Source of the DNA: CALBPI01 sp039821645
GTDB lineage: Bacteria; Pseudomonadota; Gammaproteobacteria; Steroidobacterales; Woeseiaceae
Direction of reading: 5' to 3'
Length of the DNA stretch: 64,000 nucleotides
Assembly: GCA_039821645.1 (NCBI GenBank)
Contig: JBCBNU010000004.1
Location: 1-64,000, forward strand
This document shows positions 33,371 through 41,727 of the stretch, one piece after another (position 1 is the first letter of the stretch; each line of letters begins with the position of its first letter). The position numbers and the translations under genes are program-made. The notes under the pieces are model-generated. The model was not told where the DNA came from and ran no database searches. It saw only the letters and a program-made list of their open reading frames with translations.

Positions 33371-33388
33371 CTTGAATTCGAAGTACAT
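33371..33388. promoter_or_regulatory. Cluster operator, copy upstream of the bicupin operon
   Basis: CTTGAATTCGAAGTACAT matches the complement of the 18-mer at 16 of 18 positions. It lies 56 bp before the bicupin start (33444). Confidence 0.7.
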
Positions 33389-33443
33389 TCTGTCTTGGCG
33401 GGCTCGTGGACACCTGCCGCAAATCCAGCTTTGGGGGGCTGTC

Positions 33444-34445
33444 ATGGTACAAGCGACGCGAGATGTAGGTTCCATCTGCGCATTCGAAGCTGCACATCTC
33501 GTGCGGTACGACGATCTTGTGTCGTGTCGAACCGCATTCATCGACACCCGAACGCCAGGCAGCGAGCGCAAAGAAAACTTCACCATTATCGGGCCTGGCG
33601 TTGCTGAAAACCCTGATCAACACGTGCACATCACGACACCTCACGGTTTCAACATCGGCGGCGCTCGACAACCGCCCGGGTGCGTCAACTCTCAACACAG
33701 CCATGAAACAGCGGAAGTGTTCATCGTTCACAGCGGTCGGTGGGCATTCAGACTTGGCGAAAACGCCGAGGACGCGGAAGTGGTTTTGGAGGCGGGCGAC
33801 ACAATATCCATCCCGACGCGCGTGTTTCGTGGCTTCGAAAACGTCGGCGACGACTCTGGCTTTCTGTTCGCGGTGCTCGGGGGCGACGACCCAGGACGTG
33901 TGTTGTGGGCACCTTACGTCTTCGAACAGGCCGAAGAGTACGGTCTCGTTCTCATGGAAGACGGGAGCTTGTATGACAACGGCAGCGGCGCACCGATGCC
34001 CTCGCATACGAGACCGCAAACACCAACCGGTGAGACTGAGGTCGCAGCACTGGATCGACTGGACAATGACCAATTGCGACGTTGCGTACTCCGATATAAC
34101 GAGCTCACGTATCGCTCAATCCCGGAGCGCACGATCAATGAAGCCCCGATTATCGGTGCGGCAGGCGAGGGGCTTGGACCTGCACCACTCGATTGGCCGC
34201 ATGGATTCCATGTTCGCTGCATCGAACTGCAGCCAGGTACGGAAGGCAGCGCCTATAGCTTCGATACGCCGGAGGTATTACTCGGGTTCCGTGGCGAAAT
34301 CGATGTCGAGTTGCCTGCTGGCCGACTCCGATTCCAGTCGGGTGACACGCTTTCCGTTCCGGCGGGCGTCAACCGACAACTGACCAACCGTGGCTCTGAG
34401 GCCGCGACTCTTTTTGTGGTTCGAGGCGGCGACGCTATCGAGTAA
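33444..34445 (+). CDS. Bicupin protein
   Basis: 333 aa from ATG 33444 (GGGGGG SD 6 nt upstream). Two cupin barrels. The first, ~60-150, has 'PPGCVNSQHSHETAEVFIVHSGRWAFRLG' (G(X)5HXH(X)3,4E(X)6G) and 'LEAGDTISIPTRVFRGFENVGDDSGFLFAVLGG'. The second, ~235-330, has 'CIELQPGTEGSAYSFDTPEVLLGFRGEIDVELPAGRLRFQSGDTLSVPAGVNRQLTN', without the HxH pair. Only the N-terminal cupin keeps metal ligands, so one active site is expected. A dioxygenase, isomerase or ligand-binding role is possible. First gene of an operon with the HisD-like dehydrogenase. Confidence 0.87.
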   Translation: MVQATRDVGSICAFEAAHLVRYDDLVSCRTAFIDTRTPGSERKENFTIIGPGVAENPDQHVHITTPHGFNIGGARQPPGCVNSQHSHETAEVFIVHSGRWAFRLGENAEDAEVVLEAGDTISIPTRVFRGFENVGDDSGFLFAVLGGDDPGRVLWAPYVFEQAEEYGLVLMEDGSLYDNGSGAPMPSHTRPQTPTGETEVAALDRLDNDQLRRCVLRYNELTYRSIPERTINEAPIIGAAGEGLGPAPLDWPHGFHVRCIELQPGTEGSAYSFDTPEVLLGFRGEIDVELPAGRLRFQSGDTLSVPAGVNRQLTNRGSEAATLFVVRGGDAIE

Positions 34446-34493
34446 CACCACATCGTTCATGACTCATTAGTTTTAATTTCAGGAAGCACCAAC

Positions 34494-35780
34494 GTGATCA
34501 AGACCATCAAATCGGGCATCAATGCGCAGACCGCAGCCGACTTCGATGCCAAAGTCAAAACGACTGTCGAAGGCATTCTTGCCGATATCCAGGAGCGCGG
34601 CGATGGCGCTGTGCGCGAGCTCTCGCGGAAGTTCGATAAATGGGAGCCCGAGCAATTTCGTCTGACTGGGGAACAGATCAAGGCCTGTATCGCGAGACTG
34701 CCAGCGAGCACGATCGACGACATCAAATTCGCCCAGACGCAGATTCGTCGCTTTGCCGAGATTCAGAAAGCCGCTCTGCGCGACGTCGAAGAGGAAACAC
34801 TGCCTGGCGTGATTCTCGGCCACAAAAATATTCCAGTGAACAGCGTCGGCTGCTACGTGCCAGGCGGCAAGTACCCAATGGTGGCGAGCGCCCACATGAG
34901 CGTGCTGACTGCTAAGGTCGCTGGCGTTGAGCGCGTGGTTGCATGTGCACCGCCCCATCAGGGCGCACCGCACGATGCGATTGTTGCCGCCATGCACATG
35001 GCCGGCGCCGACGAAATCTACTGCCTCGGCGGCGTACAGGCTGTAGGCGCTATGGCACTCGGCACCGAAACGATGGCTCCCGTCGACATGATTGTGGGAC
35101 CGGGCAATGCGTTTGTCGCGGAGGCCAAACGACAGCTCTACGGTCGCGTCGGGATCGATTTGTTTGCAGGTCCCACCGAAACCCTCGTCATCGCTGACGA
35201 GACCTGCGACGGTGAGATGGCCGCGACTGACCTTTTGGGGCAGGCAGAGCACGGCGTGAATTCACCGGCCATTCTATTGACGACGTCTGCGCAGTTGGTG
35301 GAAGACACGCAGAAAGAAATCGAGCGGCAACTCGAAACGCTCGAGACCGCGGAGGTCGCCGGTGCCGCGTGGCGTGACTACGGTCAGATCATTCTTTGCG
35401 ACACTGACGCGGAGATGCTCGAAGAAGCAGATCGAATTGCCAGCGAGCACGTGCAGGTTATGACTCGCGACCCGGACTACTTCCTCAACAACATGACAAA
35501 CTACGGTGCCCTGTTCCTCGGTAAGGAAACCAACGTGTCTTACGGCGACAAGGTTATTGGCACCAACCATACGCTGCCGACCAAACTGGCAGCGCGCTAC
35601 ACCGGCGGACTCTGGGTTGGCAAATTCATCAAGACCTGCACTTACCAAAAAGTCTCACCGGACGCGACTGCCATGATCGGAGAGTACTGCTCTCGACTAT
35701 GTGCGCTCGAGGGATTTGCGGGACACAAAGCACAAGCCGACTTGCGAGTGCGTCGCTACAAAAAGGACGCGGCCGCCTGA
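34494..35780 (+). CDS. Histidinol-dehydrogenase family enzyme (HpsN-like, not biosynthetic HisD)
   Basis: 428 aa from GTG 34494. HisD fold: 'GYYVPGGKYPM'-type CYVPGGKYPMVASAHM, 'DMIVGPGNAFVAEAKRQLYGRVGIDLFAGPTE', 'LGQAEHGVNSPAILLT' (Gln/His zinc ligands) and 'GTNHTLPTKLAARYTGGLWVGKFIKTCTYQKV'. The last stretch is characteristic of the sulfopropanediol-dehydrogenase (HpsN)-like subgroup. Family enzymes oxidise an alcohol to an acid in two NAD steps. No his genes or sulfolyase genes are nearby, so a role in oxidising an intermediate of this catabolic cluster is inferred. It is coupled to the next SnoaL gene by TGATG. Confidence 0.88.
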   Translation: MIKTIKSGINAQTAADFDAKVKTTVEGILADIQERGDGAVRELSRKFDKWEPEQFRLTGEQIKACIARLPASTIDDIKFAQTQIRRFAEIQKAALRDVEEETLPGVILGHKNIPVNSVGCYVPGGKYPMVASAHMSVLTAKVAGVERVVACAPPHQGAPHDAIVAAMHMAGADEIYCLGGVQAVGAMALGTETMAPVDMIVGPGNAFVAEAKRQLYGRVGIDLFAGPTETLVIADETCDGEMAATDLLGQAEHGVNSPAILLTTSAQLVEDTQKEIERQLETLETAEVAGAAWRDYGQIILCDTDAEMLEEADRIASEHVQVMTRDPDYFLNNMTNYGALFLGKETNVSYGDKVIGTNHTLPTKLAARYTGGLWVGKFIKTCTYQKVSPDATAMIGEYCSRLCALEGFAGHKAQADLRVRRYKKDAAA

Positions 35781-36802
35781 TGTCCGACGCCTCCCGGGCG
35801 GAGCGATTCAGCGAAAACAAGCGCGCAGTCTCGATGGGGCTGCGCGCTATCGTTGAGAGCTCTGCCGACAAGCGCCTGGATTTGATCAAGGCGCTCTACC
35901 ACCCTGACGCAACGGCATTTGCATTTTGCCCGGTGGATCACCTGTCCGGAGCGACAGATATCTACGATTCGCTCTGGCAGCCGCTGTTAGGCGCGATTGA
36001 AAACGCATCGCGTAAAGACAGAATCATCGTATCCGGCGAGTACCAATCACGAGAAATGGTCGCGATTCACGGCACGCTGGATGGCACCCTGGCTCATGAC
36101 CTTTTTGATATTCCCGGCGGCGGGGAGTCGATTCAGTTGCGCTACTGTGAAGTGCACTCGGTCGAAGCTGCGCGGATTATTCACTCATGGATCCTTGTCG
36201 ATCTGCTCGACCTGATGCGACAAGTCGGGTGCTGGCCGCTAGCGCCAAGCACTGGACGCGAGGTCGTCTGGCCTGAACCGGAAGCGGCGCCAGCGACCGA
36301 TAGCGTCGATCTCGAAACGGGCAAGGTCACCCTGGATGTCACACTCGCCATGCAAAATGCGCTTGGCGAGTTTGACGGCGACTCACTCGACAGCATGCCG
36401 CACAATACCTACTGGTCCGACGGCTTCGCGTGGTATGGACCGGCAGGAATCGGCGTTACAAACGGTATGACGGAGTTTCGTGCACATCATCAGATTCCAT
36501 TTCTGCTCGCTTTCCCAGACCGGCGTGGCGGAGACCATTTCGTAAGAATGGGGGACGGCGCATTTTCGGTGACCGGCGGTTGGCCCAGCGTGCGTGCGAC
36601 GCACACGGGCGGCAACTGGATGGGTATGCCGCCGACCGGCAAATTCATCGGCATGCGGGTGATGGACTTCTATCGTTGTGAGGATGGCAAGCTCGCAGAG
36701 AACTGGGTACCGATCGACATCATCGACATCCTGCGTCAGATGGGCGTCGATGTGTTCGCCCGGCTACGACATCTCACCGGGCGTTTTGAGACGACGCTCT
36801 GA
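35780..36802 (+). CDS. Tandem SnoaL-like protein
   Basis: 340 aa, start overlapping the dehydrogenase stop (TGATG). The N-terminal NTF2-like half (~15-165) ends 'SWILVDLLDLMRQVGCWPLAPSTG'. The C-terminal half (~185-335) contains 'FAWYGPAGIGVTNGMTEFRAHHQIPFLLAFPDR', 'WMGMPPTGKFIGMRVMDFYRCEDGKLAENWVPIDIIDILRQMGVDV', the typical ester/polyketide-cyclase pattern. It is closely related to the protein at 37341-38369, so they are paralogues. Third gene of the bicupin operon. It abuts the convergent SnoaL gene at 36803. Confidence 0.85.
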   Translation: MSDASRAERFSENKRAVSMGLRAIVESSADKRLDLIKALYHPDATAFAFCPVDHLSGATDIYDSLWQPLLGAIENASRKDRIIVSGEYQSREMVAIHGTLDGTLAHDLFDIPGGGESIQLRYCEVHSVEAARIIHSWILVDLLDLMRQVGCWPLAPSTGREVVWPEPEAAPATDSVDLETGKVTLDVTLAMQNALGEFDGDSLDSMPHNTYWSDGFAWYGPAGIGVTNGMTEFRAHHQIPFLLAFPDRRGGDHFVRMGDGAFSVTGGWPSVRATHTGGNWMGMPPTGKFIGMRVMDFYRCEDGKLAENWVPIDIIDILRQMGVDVFARLRHLTGRFETTL

Positions 36803-37327
36803 CTAGTCTTGTCGATCCGGCCACGAACCGGAGTCATTTTTCTCCCAGCCATGACCATTGAACGGGTCCACGCCCAGTTGGCGCATAACGTAGGGGAAAT
36901 CGACCATCACCCAGTTATCGACAATCTTGCCGTCGACGACTTTCCAGAAATCCATGTAGCGAATCTCGACACGTTTCCCGGTCGGGGCAATCCCCATGAA
37001 GTCTCCTGAGTGCACCGCCGTCTGATGGCCGAATGCCGCACACCACTCGCCCTGGACGATGCGCGCTTCATCGACACACACTTTGTCTGAAAACGCCGCC
37101 TGAAACGGTCGCTGCCAGTTGTCCTGAAACTCTTTCAAGCCTTGTTTGAATCCACAACCAGCGTTGCCCATCCAGCGAAATGATTCAGAAAAAAAACGCC
37201 CCATATTGTCGATATCGTGATCGTTAAGTCCATCGACCATGTTATCGATGACCGAGAGCGTCTCATCACTCTTGCTGAGGTCGTTATCGGCGGTTAGTTC
37301 CGCTTGAGTCGGACGTGATCCTTTCAT
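36803..37327 (-). CDS. Single-domain SnoaL-like protein
   Basis: 174 aa from ATG 37327. The longer upstream reading is inside the previous gene. One SnoaL domain: 'RFFSESFRWMGNAGCGFKQGLKEFQDNWQRPFQAAF', 'FMGIAPTGKRVEIRYMDFWKVVDGKIVDNWVMVDFPYVMRQLGVDPF'. It matches the C-terminal half of its tandem paralogues. Last gene of the TonB receptor operon, 13 bp after the previous stop. Its function is unknown; isomerase, cyclase or hydratase chemistry is possible. Confidence 0.87.
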   Translation of the reverse strand: MKGSRPTQAELTADNDLSKSDETLSVIDNMVDGLNDHDIDNMGRFFSESFRWMGNAGCGFKQGLKEFQDNWQRPFQAAFSDKVCVDEARIVQGEWCAAFGHQTAVHSGDFMGIAPTGKRVEIRYMDFWKVVDGKIVDNWVMVDFPYVMRQLGVDPFNGHGWEKNDSGSWPDRQD

Positions 37328-37340
37328 TGTTGCTTTTTCC

Positions 37341-38369
37341 CTAGGGTTTAAAGTCGAGCGGTTGTCGCGCAAACGTCGTCTCACGCATACGTCGCAAAAC
37401 ATCCACACCGAGCTGGTGCCATATATCAAGGATATCGATCAAGACCCAGTTCTCGCGTAACAAGCCATTCTCGCAACGCCAGAAATCGAGACTTGTGACT
37501 TTCAGCTTCTTGCCGCCAGGAGCAATCCCCATCCAGCCATCACCGGTGACCGTTGCGTCGATGGCCGGCCAACCGCAAAAGGCAACGTAGTCACCGTCGG
37601 CAAAATAGCAGTCATAGTCACCGTCGTCGGTGTTCGCGGAGCGATCGGGTATGCAGCTCAGAAAAGGTATCTGGTGCCAGTTCCTGAACCCGGAAAGGCG
37701 CCGCATACTGCCGATACCGGCAGGGCCGTACCAGTTCATCTTCGGGTGCCAGAATTGCTCCAAATTCATTGCCTCGGCGCCGCCCTCACCAAAGCGCTCG
37801 AGCCCGGCCACCATATCCTCGACCAACTGCAGGCTGGCCGCACTATGCGCTTCGTCCGACTCGGTATTGATGACACCATCGAGGGTAGCAGGACCGGGCA
37901 CGTGCCACTCGACCCCGAGAGACGGTGACATCGGCCAGGCATCGGCTTGCATCATCAGTGAGGGAATATCCCACAACAACCGCGCGGTTTTGATGCGCTC
38001 GCCTTCGAACGCGAAGAACTCCATGTAACGCATCGAGACGAGGTGTCGGGTCGGCGGAATGTCGAGGAACGGGCGCTCGAACACACCGGTGTAGTATCCG
38101 CCCGTTCCGATCCAGACAGTCTCACCGTTCATCCCTCCAACCGAGATGTAATCCCGACGCTCCAGATCGGAGATGGCGTGAAGTAACGGCGCATACCCTG
38201 TCCGGTGCAGTGCGGTCGCGCCAACGACATCACCCAGCGGGTGGGGCAACCGGATATTGGCATCTTCCAGATAGAACGCGTCGAGACCGTGGGCAAGCGT
38301 ATCCGGCTCAAGGTCATAGAGCATTTTTCGATAATCGATGAAACGCTGTTTTGCGGCACCCACACTCAT
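37341..38369 (-). CDS. Tandem SnoaL-like protein
   Basis: 342 aa, ATGA-coupled to the lipoprotein hydrolase upstream. N-terminal half ~5-165 (AFYLEDANIRLPHPLGDVVGATALHRTGYAPLLHAISDLERRDYISVGG... ARLLWDIPSLMMQADAWP). C-terminal half ~185-340 ('KMNWYGPAGIGSMRRLSGFRNWHQIPFLSCIPDRS', 'WMGIAPGGKKLKVTSLDFWRCENGLLRENWVLIDILDIWHQLGVDV'). Paralogue of the gene at 35780. The conserved WYGPAGIG, HQIPFL and ENWVxID segments of the two probably line the pocket. Confidence 0.86.
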   Translation of the reverse strand: MSVGAAKQRFIDYRKMLYDLEPDTLAHGLDAFYLEDANIRLPHPLGDVVGATALHRTGYAPLLHAISDLERRDYISVGGMNGETVWIGTGGYYTGVFERPFLDIPPTRHLVSMRYMEFFAFEGERIKTARLLWDIPSLMMQADAWPMSPSLGVEWHVPGPATLDGVINTESDEAHSAASLQLVEDMVAGLERFGEGGAEAMNLEQFWHPKMNWYGPAGIGSMRRLSGFRNWHQIPFLSCIPDRSANTDDGDYDCYFADGDYVAFCGWPAIDATVTGDGWMGIAPGGKKLKVTSLDFWRCENGLLRENWVLIDILDIWHQLGVDVLRRMRETTFARQPLDFKP

Positions 38370-39292
38370 GGCGAGATTTCCTTGAATTGCTGTTGGAAGA
38401 ACTCGATGTCCCGGTCGACTGCGACCTTTCGGTCATCCGAATTAAAGAGGTGCGCGTCCGTGTCCCAATCGTAGATCGTGACCGGTATCGATGCGTCGCG
38501 GAGCGCTTTTGCAAAGTCATCACTGTTTGCGAACGGCGTCACCGGGTCGTCACGCCCATGTTGCAGCTGGACTTGCGTTGGGAAGTTCGGGTTGCTGATA
38601 ACGTCATCGCGAATTTTCATCGGTGACCAAAGCGCCATGGCACGAATCACGACATTCGTTGAGCGCATTGCACGATAAGCGACGGGTCCGCCCATCGAGT
38701 GACCCCAGAAGACGACGCGTTCCATGTCTGCAGCATCCAACTGGTTCAGTCCGGAAACCAGAGCAGTCACATCGTCTGCATACGAAGCTATATCGTCGTA
38801 GATATCTGGAGCCTGGTTGGCAACACCGTCAGAGATATTGTGACCTCGATAGTCCGGCATCACTACCATAAACCCCCGTGCGGCGAAGAGATCTGGAATG
38901 TCTCGGTAATAGTCTCCGGGTCGCTTGGTCTGTCCGTCAGCAGAGACGCCGTAGCGCGGAGGTTCAGGGACAAACCCATGCATGGCAACGAGCACGGGAA
39001 AGCCGTCCTCAGGCATCATCTTGCGCGGGCGCGCGATCAACGCATACAGCGTGCGTCCGTCATGTTCGTATCGAACTAGCGACGCTGTGAAATGATCGGT
39101 TTCGTAGTGTGGTTGTGCTTCGTGTAGCTCGGTACCGAAGTAGAAATCGGCAAGCACCGCACGATCCGAAGGCACAGTGCCACTGGTGCATGCAGCCACG
39201 GCTGTAATGATCAGCGGCGTGGTCAGCCGCAGACGAAGCGGCGAAAAAAAAGGGGGCCAAGCGGCCCCCTTTCCTGAGTGGCGATTTGCCAT
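38366..39292 (-). CDS. Alpha/beta hydrolase lipoprotein (dienelactone/peptidase S9-like)
   Basis: 308 aa. The ATG at 39292 overlaps the TonB receptor stop as TGATG. A long n-region (MANRHSGKGAAWPPFFSPLRLRL) leads to a lipobox-like ITAVAAC, so the mature enzyme is probably membrane-anchored in the periplasm. Catalytic features: 'PVLVAMHGFVPEPPRYG' (oxyanion), 'VVMPDYRGHNIS', elbow 'VVFWGHSMGGPVAYRAM', Asp in 'LQHGRDDPVTPF' and His in 'DTDAHLFNSDDR'. It could split an esterified substrate after uptake through the receptor. A terminator-like hairpin lies inside its first 16 codons. Confidence 0.85.
   Translation of the reverse strand: MANRHSGKGAAWPPFFSPLRLRLTTPLIITAVAACTSGTVPSDRAVLADFYFGTELHEAQPHYETDHFTASLVRYEHDGRTLYALIARPRKMMPEDGFPVLVAMHGFVPEPPRYGVSADGQTKRPGDYYRDIPDLFAARGFMVVMPDYRGHNISDGVANQAPDIYDDIASYADDVTALVSGLNQLDAADMERVVFWGHSMGGPVAYRAMRSTNVVIRAMALWSPMKIRDDVISNPNFPTQVQLQHGRDDPVTPFANSDDFAKALRDASIPVTIYDWDTDAHLFNSDDRKVAVDRDIEFFQQQFKEISP
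39244..39269 (-). terminator. Intrinsic terminator inside the 5' end of the hydrolase gene (putative attenuator)
   Basis: On the minus strand: GGGGGCC-GCTT-GGCCCCC followed by eight T, 24-49 nt after the TonB receptor stop. It would end most transcripts after the receptor gene unless ribosomes re-initiating at the TGATG overlap prevent the hairpin. The same bases code for residues GAAWPPFF of the hydrolase. Confidence 0.8.
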
Positions 39293-41727
39293 CAGAAGTT
39301 AGCAGAGAACTTCACGCCGAAGTTGCGCGGATACAAGTACGACGTCTGAACGATGTCGTCGCCGTTGTTGTTGCCACGTGCCAATACCGCTTCGTCTTCA
39401 AGGTTCTCGATGAACCCTTCGACCGTGTAGCGATCGTCAGCCGAGCGCCACAGCAAACGGATATCCGTCTTGGTGTAGGAGTCCTGATCGTGTGAAGGAT
39501 CGATCGCCAAGAGGTTGGAAGTGTTGTAGCCGTCCGAGTAGTACGTCTGGATATACGGTGTCAGGGTACCGCTGTCGCCAAGATCGTAGGTGTATGACGC
39601 GCTACCACCCAGCGTCAGCTCAGGCGACCAAGGCGTCTGCTCGCCAGATACGTCGATGAACGAAACCACCTCGCCATTCAAGAGCTGGTAGGGGTTTTGC
39701 TGACCGAACGTGCCGAACTCGGAATCGAGGTACGCCAACTGACCGGTAATGACCAAGCCGTCCATCGGCAACCAGACCGCATCCAGTTCAATACCGAACG
39801 CTTCGATATCACCACCGTTATCGGAGAAGGTATCGACAAGACCGCCAGGCAATGGCCGCTGGCGCTGCGTCAACAGGTTGGTGTATTCGGTAAAGTGAAT
39901 CGCACCGTTGAACTGCAGTGTGCTGTCGAGGATCAGCGAACGGAAACCAATCTCGATGACCTGTGATTCCTGCTCATCCGTTGTTGTGTTGACGCTGGAT
40001 GAACCCGACAGGTAACCCGTCGAACCAGACAAGTACAACATCGTCTCCTCGTTCAGGTCGTATTCAACACCGGCGCGCCATGTCACGTTATCGAACTCTG
40101 GCTGACGATCGGTGCCGTCCAGTGTGTTGGCACTGGTAACCGCATCGGATGCACCACAGTTGAACGTAAACAGGTTGATCGCGTTATCGGGCAGGATCGT
40201 CGGCATCGTTTCGAAGCCTGGAATCACATTCACAACACGGTCAACGGTCCCGTCACCATTGGTGTCGCCAGTGAAGTTCGAACCACCGCAGGTCGCCTCC
40301 TTGGTTTCGTCGTTGTAGCGAAGACCACCGATCAGACGGGTCCGATCGTTGACTTCGTATTCGCCTTGAGTGAAGACGCCGAAGTACTCGGTATCGATTT
40401 GGACCGCGTTAGCGAACAAGCCGTTGATGTTGGTCGCGTCGCTCACGATGTCCGTGCCGACCAAGAGGGTGAAGGTGCCCTGCGGCACAGTGATCTCCGG
40501 TCTTGTCGAATCGTCACGAACAGTCTGGTTGTAGATGTAGAAGCTCGAGAAGTCCGTCACATCCGAATAGTACAAACCGGCTGTCCAACTCAAACGACCA
40601 TCGCCATTCGAGGAAATCTGAATTTCCTGGGTGAAGGCTTCTGACTCTTCAAGGTAACCACCGTTTGAGTGCGGGGTCGGGCTGAAGTCGAAATCGAAGT
40701 TAATGTCGTTGGTGTAGTCGTTGATTGCCGTGATCGATTTCACGCTGAATGCGTCAAAGTCGTAATTGATTTCCAGCGAAATCCACTCGTCCTCCAGATC
40801 GACCGGACGAACATAGTCCTGACTGATCCGGTAGGGATCGCCACCCGGTCCGTTCGCCGCGGTACCCCGCGCACCCGAGCCGCGTACCGGGTTTGCACAG
40901 TCGCGCTCGGTACCGAACGGATCGGTCAGACCATCCGGAGTGACGTTCCGGCAAAGGAATGTGTAGCCGAACAAACCGGCTTCGTTGCCATCCTCGGTAA
41001 CTTGCTGGTAGCGGAAGATGACTTCAGCGCTGTCGTTGGGCAGCCACGTTGCTGACAAACGCCAGCCTTTGTCGTCTTGCGCACCCAAATCCGGGCCGGC
41101 ATCGTTGACGATATAGCCGTCGCTCTTATCCGAGAAGCCCGCGACGCGAACCGCGAAGGTGTCACTCAACGGCAGGTTGATGTGGCCTTCCGCGCGGGTG
41201 CGGTCATATGCCTGGCGGCTGACTTCAACGAAACCTGTCGTTTCCGTCGTATCCGCAGAGGCCGTGTAAATATTCAAGGCGCCCGCAAAGGTGTTGCGGC
41301 CATAGAGCGTGCCTTGTGGGCCACGCAGAAACTCGACGCTCTGCACGTCGAAGAAGGCGCGTGTCTGCTGAGAGGCGCGCGTCATGTAAATGCCATCAAC
41401 GAAGGCACCCACGATCGAACTGTTGTCGCCGAAAGTGTTGGATGAGTTAGCGCCACGAACGTTGAACTTGGCGTCGTTACCTACGAACGCATAGTTCAAA
41501 CCCGGCACTAGCAGCTCCAGACGCGATACGTCGTCGATGCCACCTAGCTCGAGCTGCTCTTCAGAGAAAGCGCTAACTGAGAGACTGACGTCCTGCAGGC
41601 TCTCTTCGCGGCGCTCCGCCGTTACTACGATTTCTTCAAGTTGCGCGTGCGCCAATGGTGCAAGCGTCGTGAGCGCTGCCGCCCCTATCGCCGTGCGAAC
41701 CGCGAACGCGAGTCGATTCCTGGTCAT
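39292..41727 (-). CDS. TonB-dependent receptor of the catabolic cluster
   Basis: 811 aa from ATG 41727 (GGGGGA SD). Signal peptide (TAIGAAALTTLAPLAHAQ), 'LEEIVVTAERREESLQDVSLSVSAFSEEQLE' (TonB box and plug start), 'FNVRGANSSNTFGDNSSIVGAFVDGIYMTRASQQTRAFFDVQSVEFLRGPQGTLYGRNTFAGALN' plug motifs, and a 22-strand barrel ending GVKFSANF with terminal Phe. It belongs to the large group of marine proteobacterial receptors for organic substrates rather than iron; no Fur box is seen. The identical 18-bp operator 79 bp upstream ties it to the LacI cluster. First gene of an operon with a lipoprotein hydrolase and two SnoaL proteins. Confidence 0.93.
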   Translation of the reverse strand: MTRNRLAFAVRTAIGAAALTTLAPLAHAQLEEIVVTAERREESLQDVSLSVSAFSEEQLELGGIDDVSRLELLVPGLNYAFVGNDAKFNVRGANSSNTFGDNSSIVGAFVDGIYMTRASQQTRAFFDVQSVEFLRGPQGTLYGRNTFAGALNIYTASADTTETTGFVEVSRQAYDRTRAEGHINLPLSDTFAVRVAGFSDKSDGYIVNDAGPDLGAQDDKGWRLSATWLPNDSAEVIFRYQQVTEDGNEAGLFGYTFLCRNVTPDGLTDPFGTERDCANPVRGSGARGTAANGPGGDPYRISQDYVRPVDLEDEWISLEINYDFDAFSVKSITAINDYTNDINFDFDFSPTPHSNGGYLEESEAFTQEIQISSNGDGRLSWTAGLYYSDVTDFSSFYIYNQTVRDDSTRPEITVPQGTFTLLVGTDIVSDATNINGLFANAVQIDTEYFGVFTQGEYEVNDRTRLIGGLRYNDETKEATCGGSNFTGDTNGDGTVDRVVNVIPGFETMPTILPDNAINLFTFNCGASDAVTSANTLDGTDRQPEFDNVTWRAGVEYDLNEETMLYLSGSTGYLSGSSSVNTTTDEQESQVIEIGFRSLILDSTLQFNGAIHFTEYTNLLTQRQRPLPGGLVDTFSDNGGDIEAFGIELDAVWLPMDGLVITGQLAYLDSEFGTFGQQNPYQLLNGEVVSFIDVSGEQTPWSPELTLGGSASYTYDLGDSGTLTPYIQTYYSDGYNTSNLLAIDPSHDQDSYTKTDIRLLWRSADDRYTVEGFIENLEDEAVLARGNNNGDDIVQTSYLYPRNFGVKFSANF

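Noticed and set aside
33517..34383. 288-aa plus-strand ORF overlapping the bicupin in another frame
   Set aside because: Ser/Arg/Cys-rich composition without motifs; the bicupin frame has two recognisable cupin barrels.
34494..35780. Biosynthetic hisD
   Set aside because: No his operon around it and the C-terminal region shows the HpsN-like pattern.
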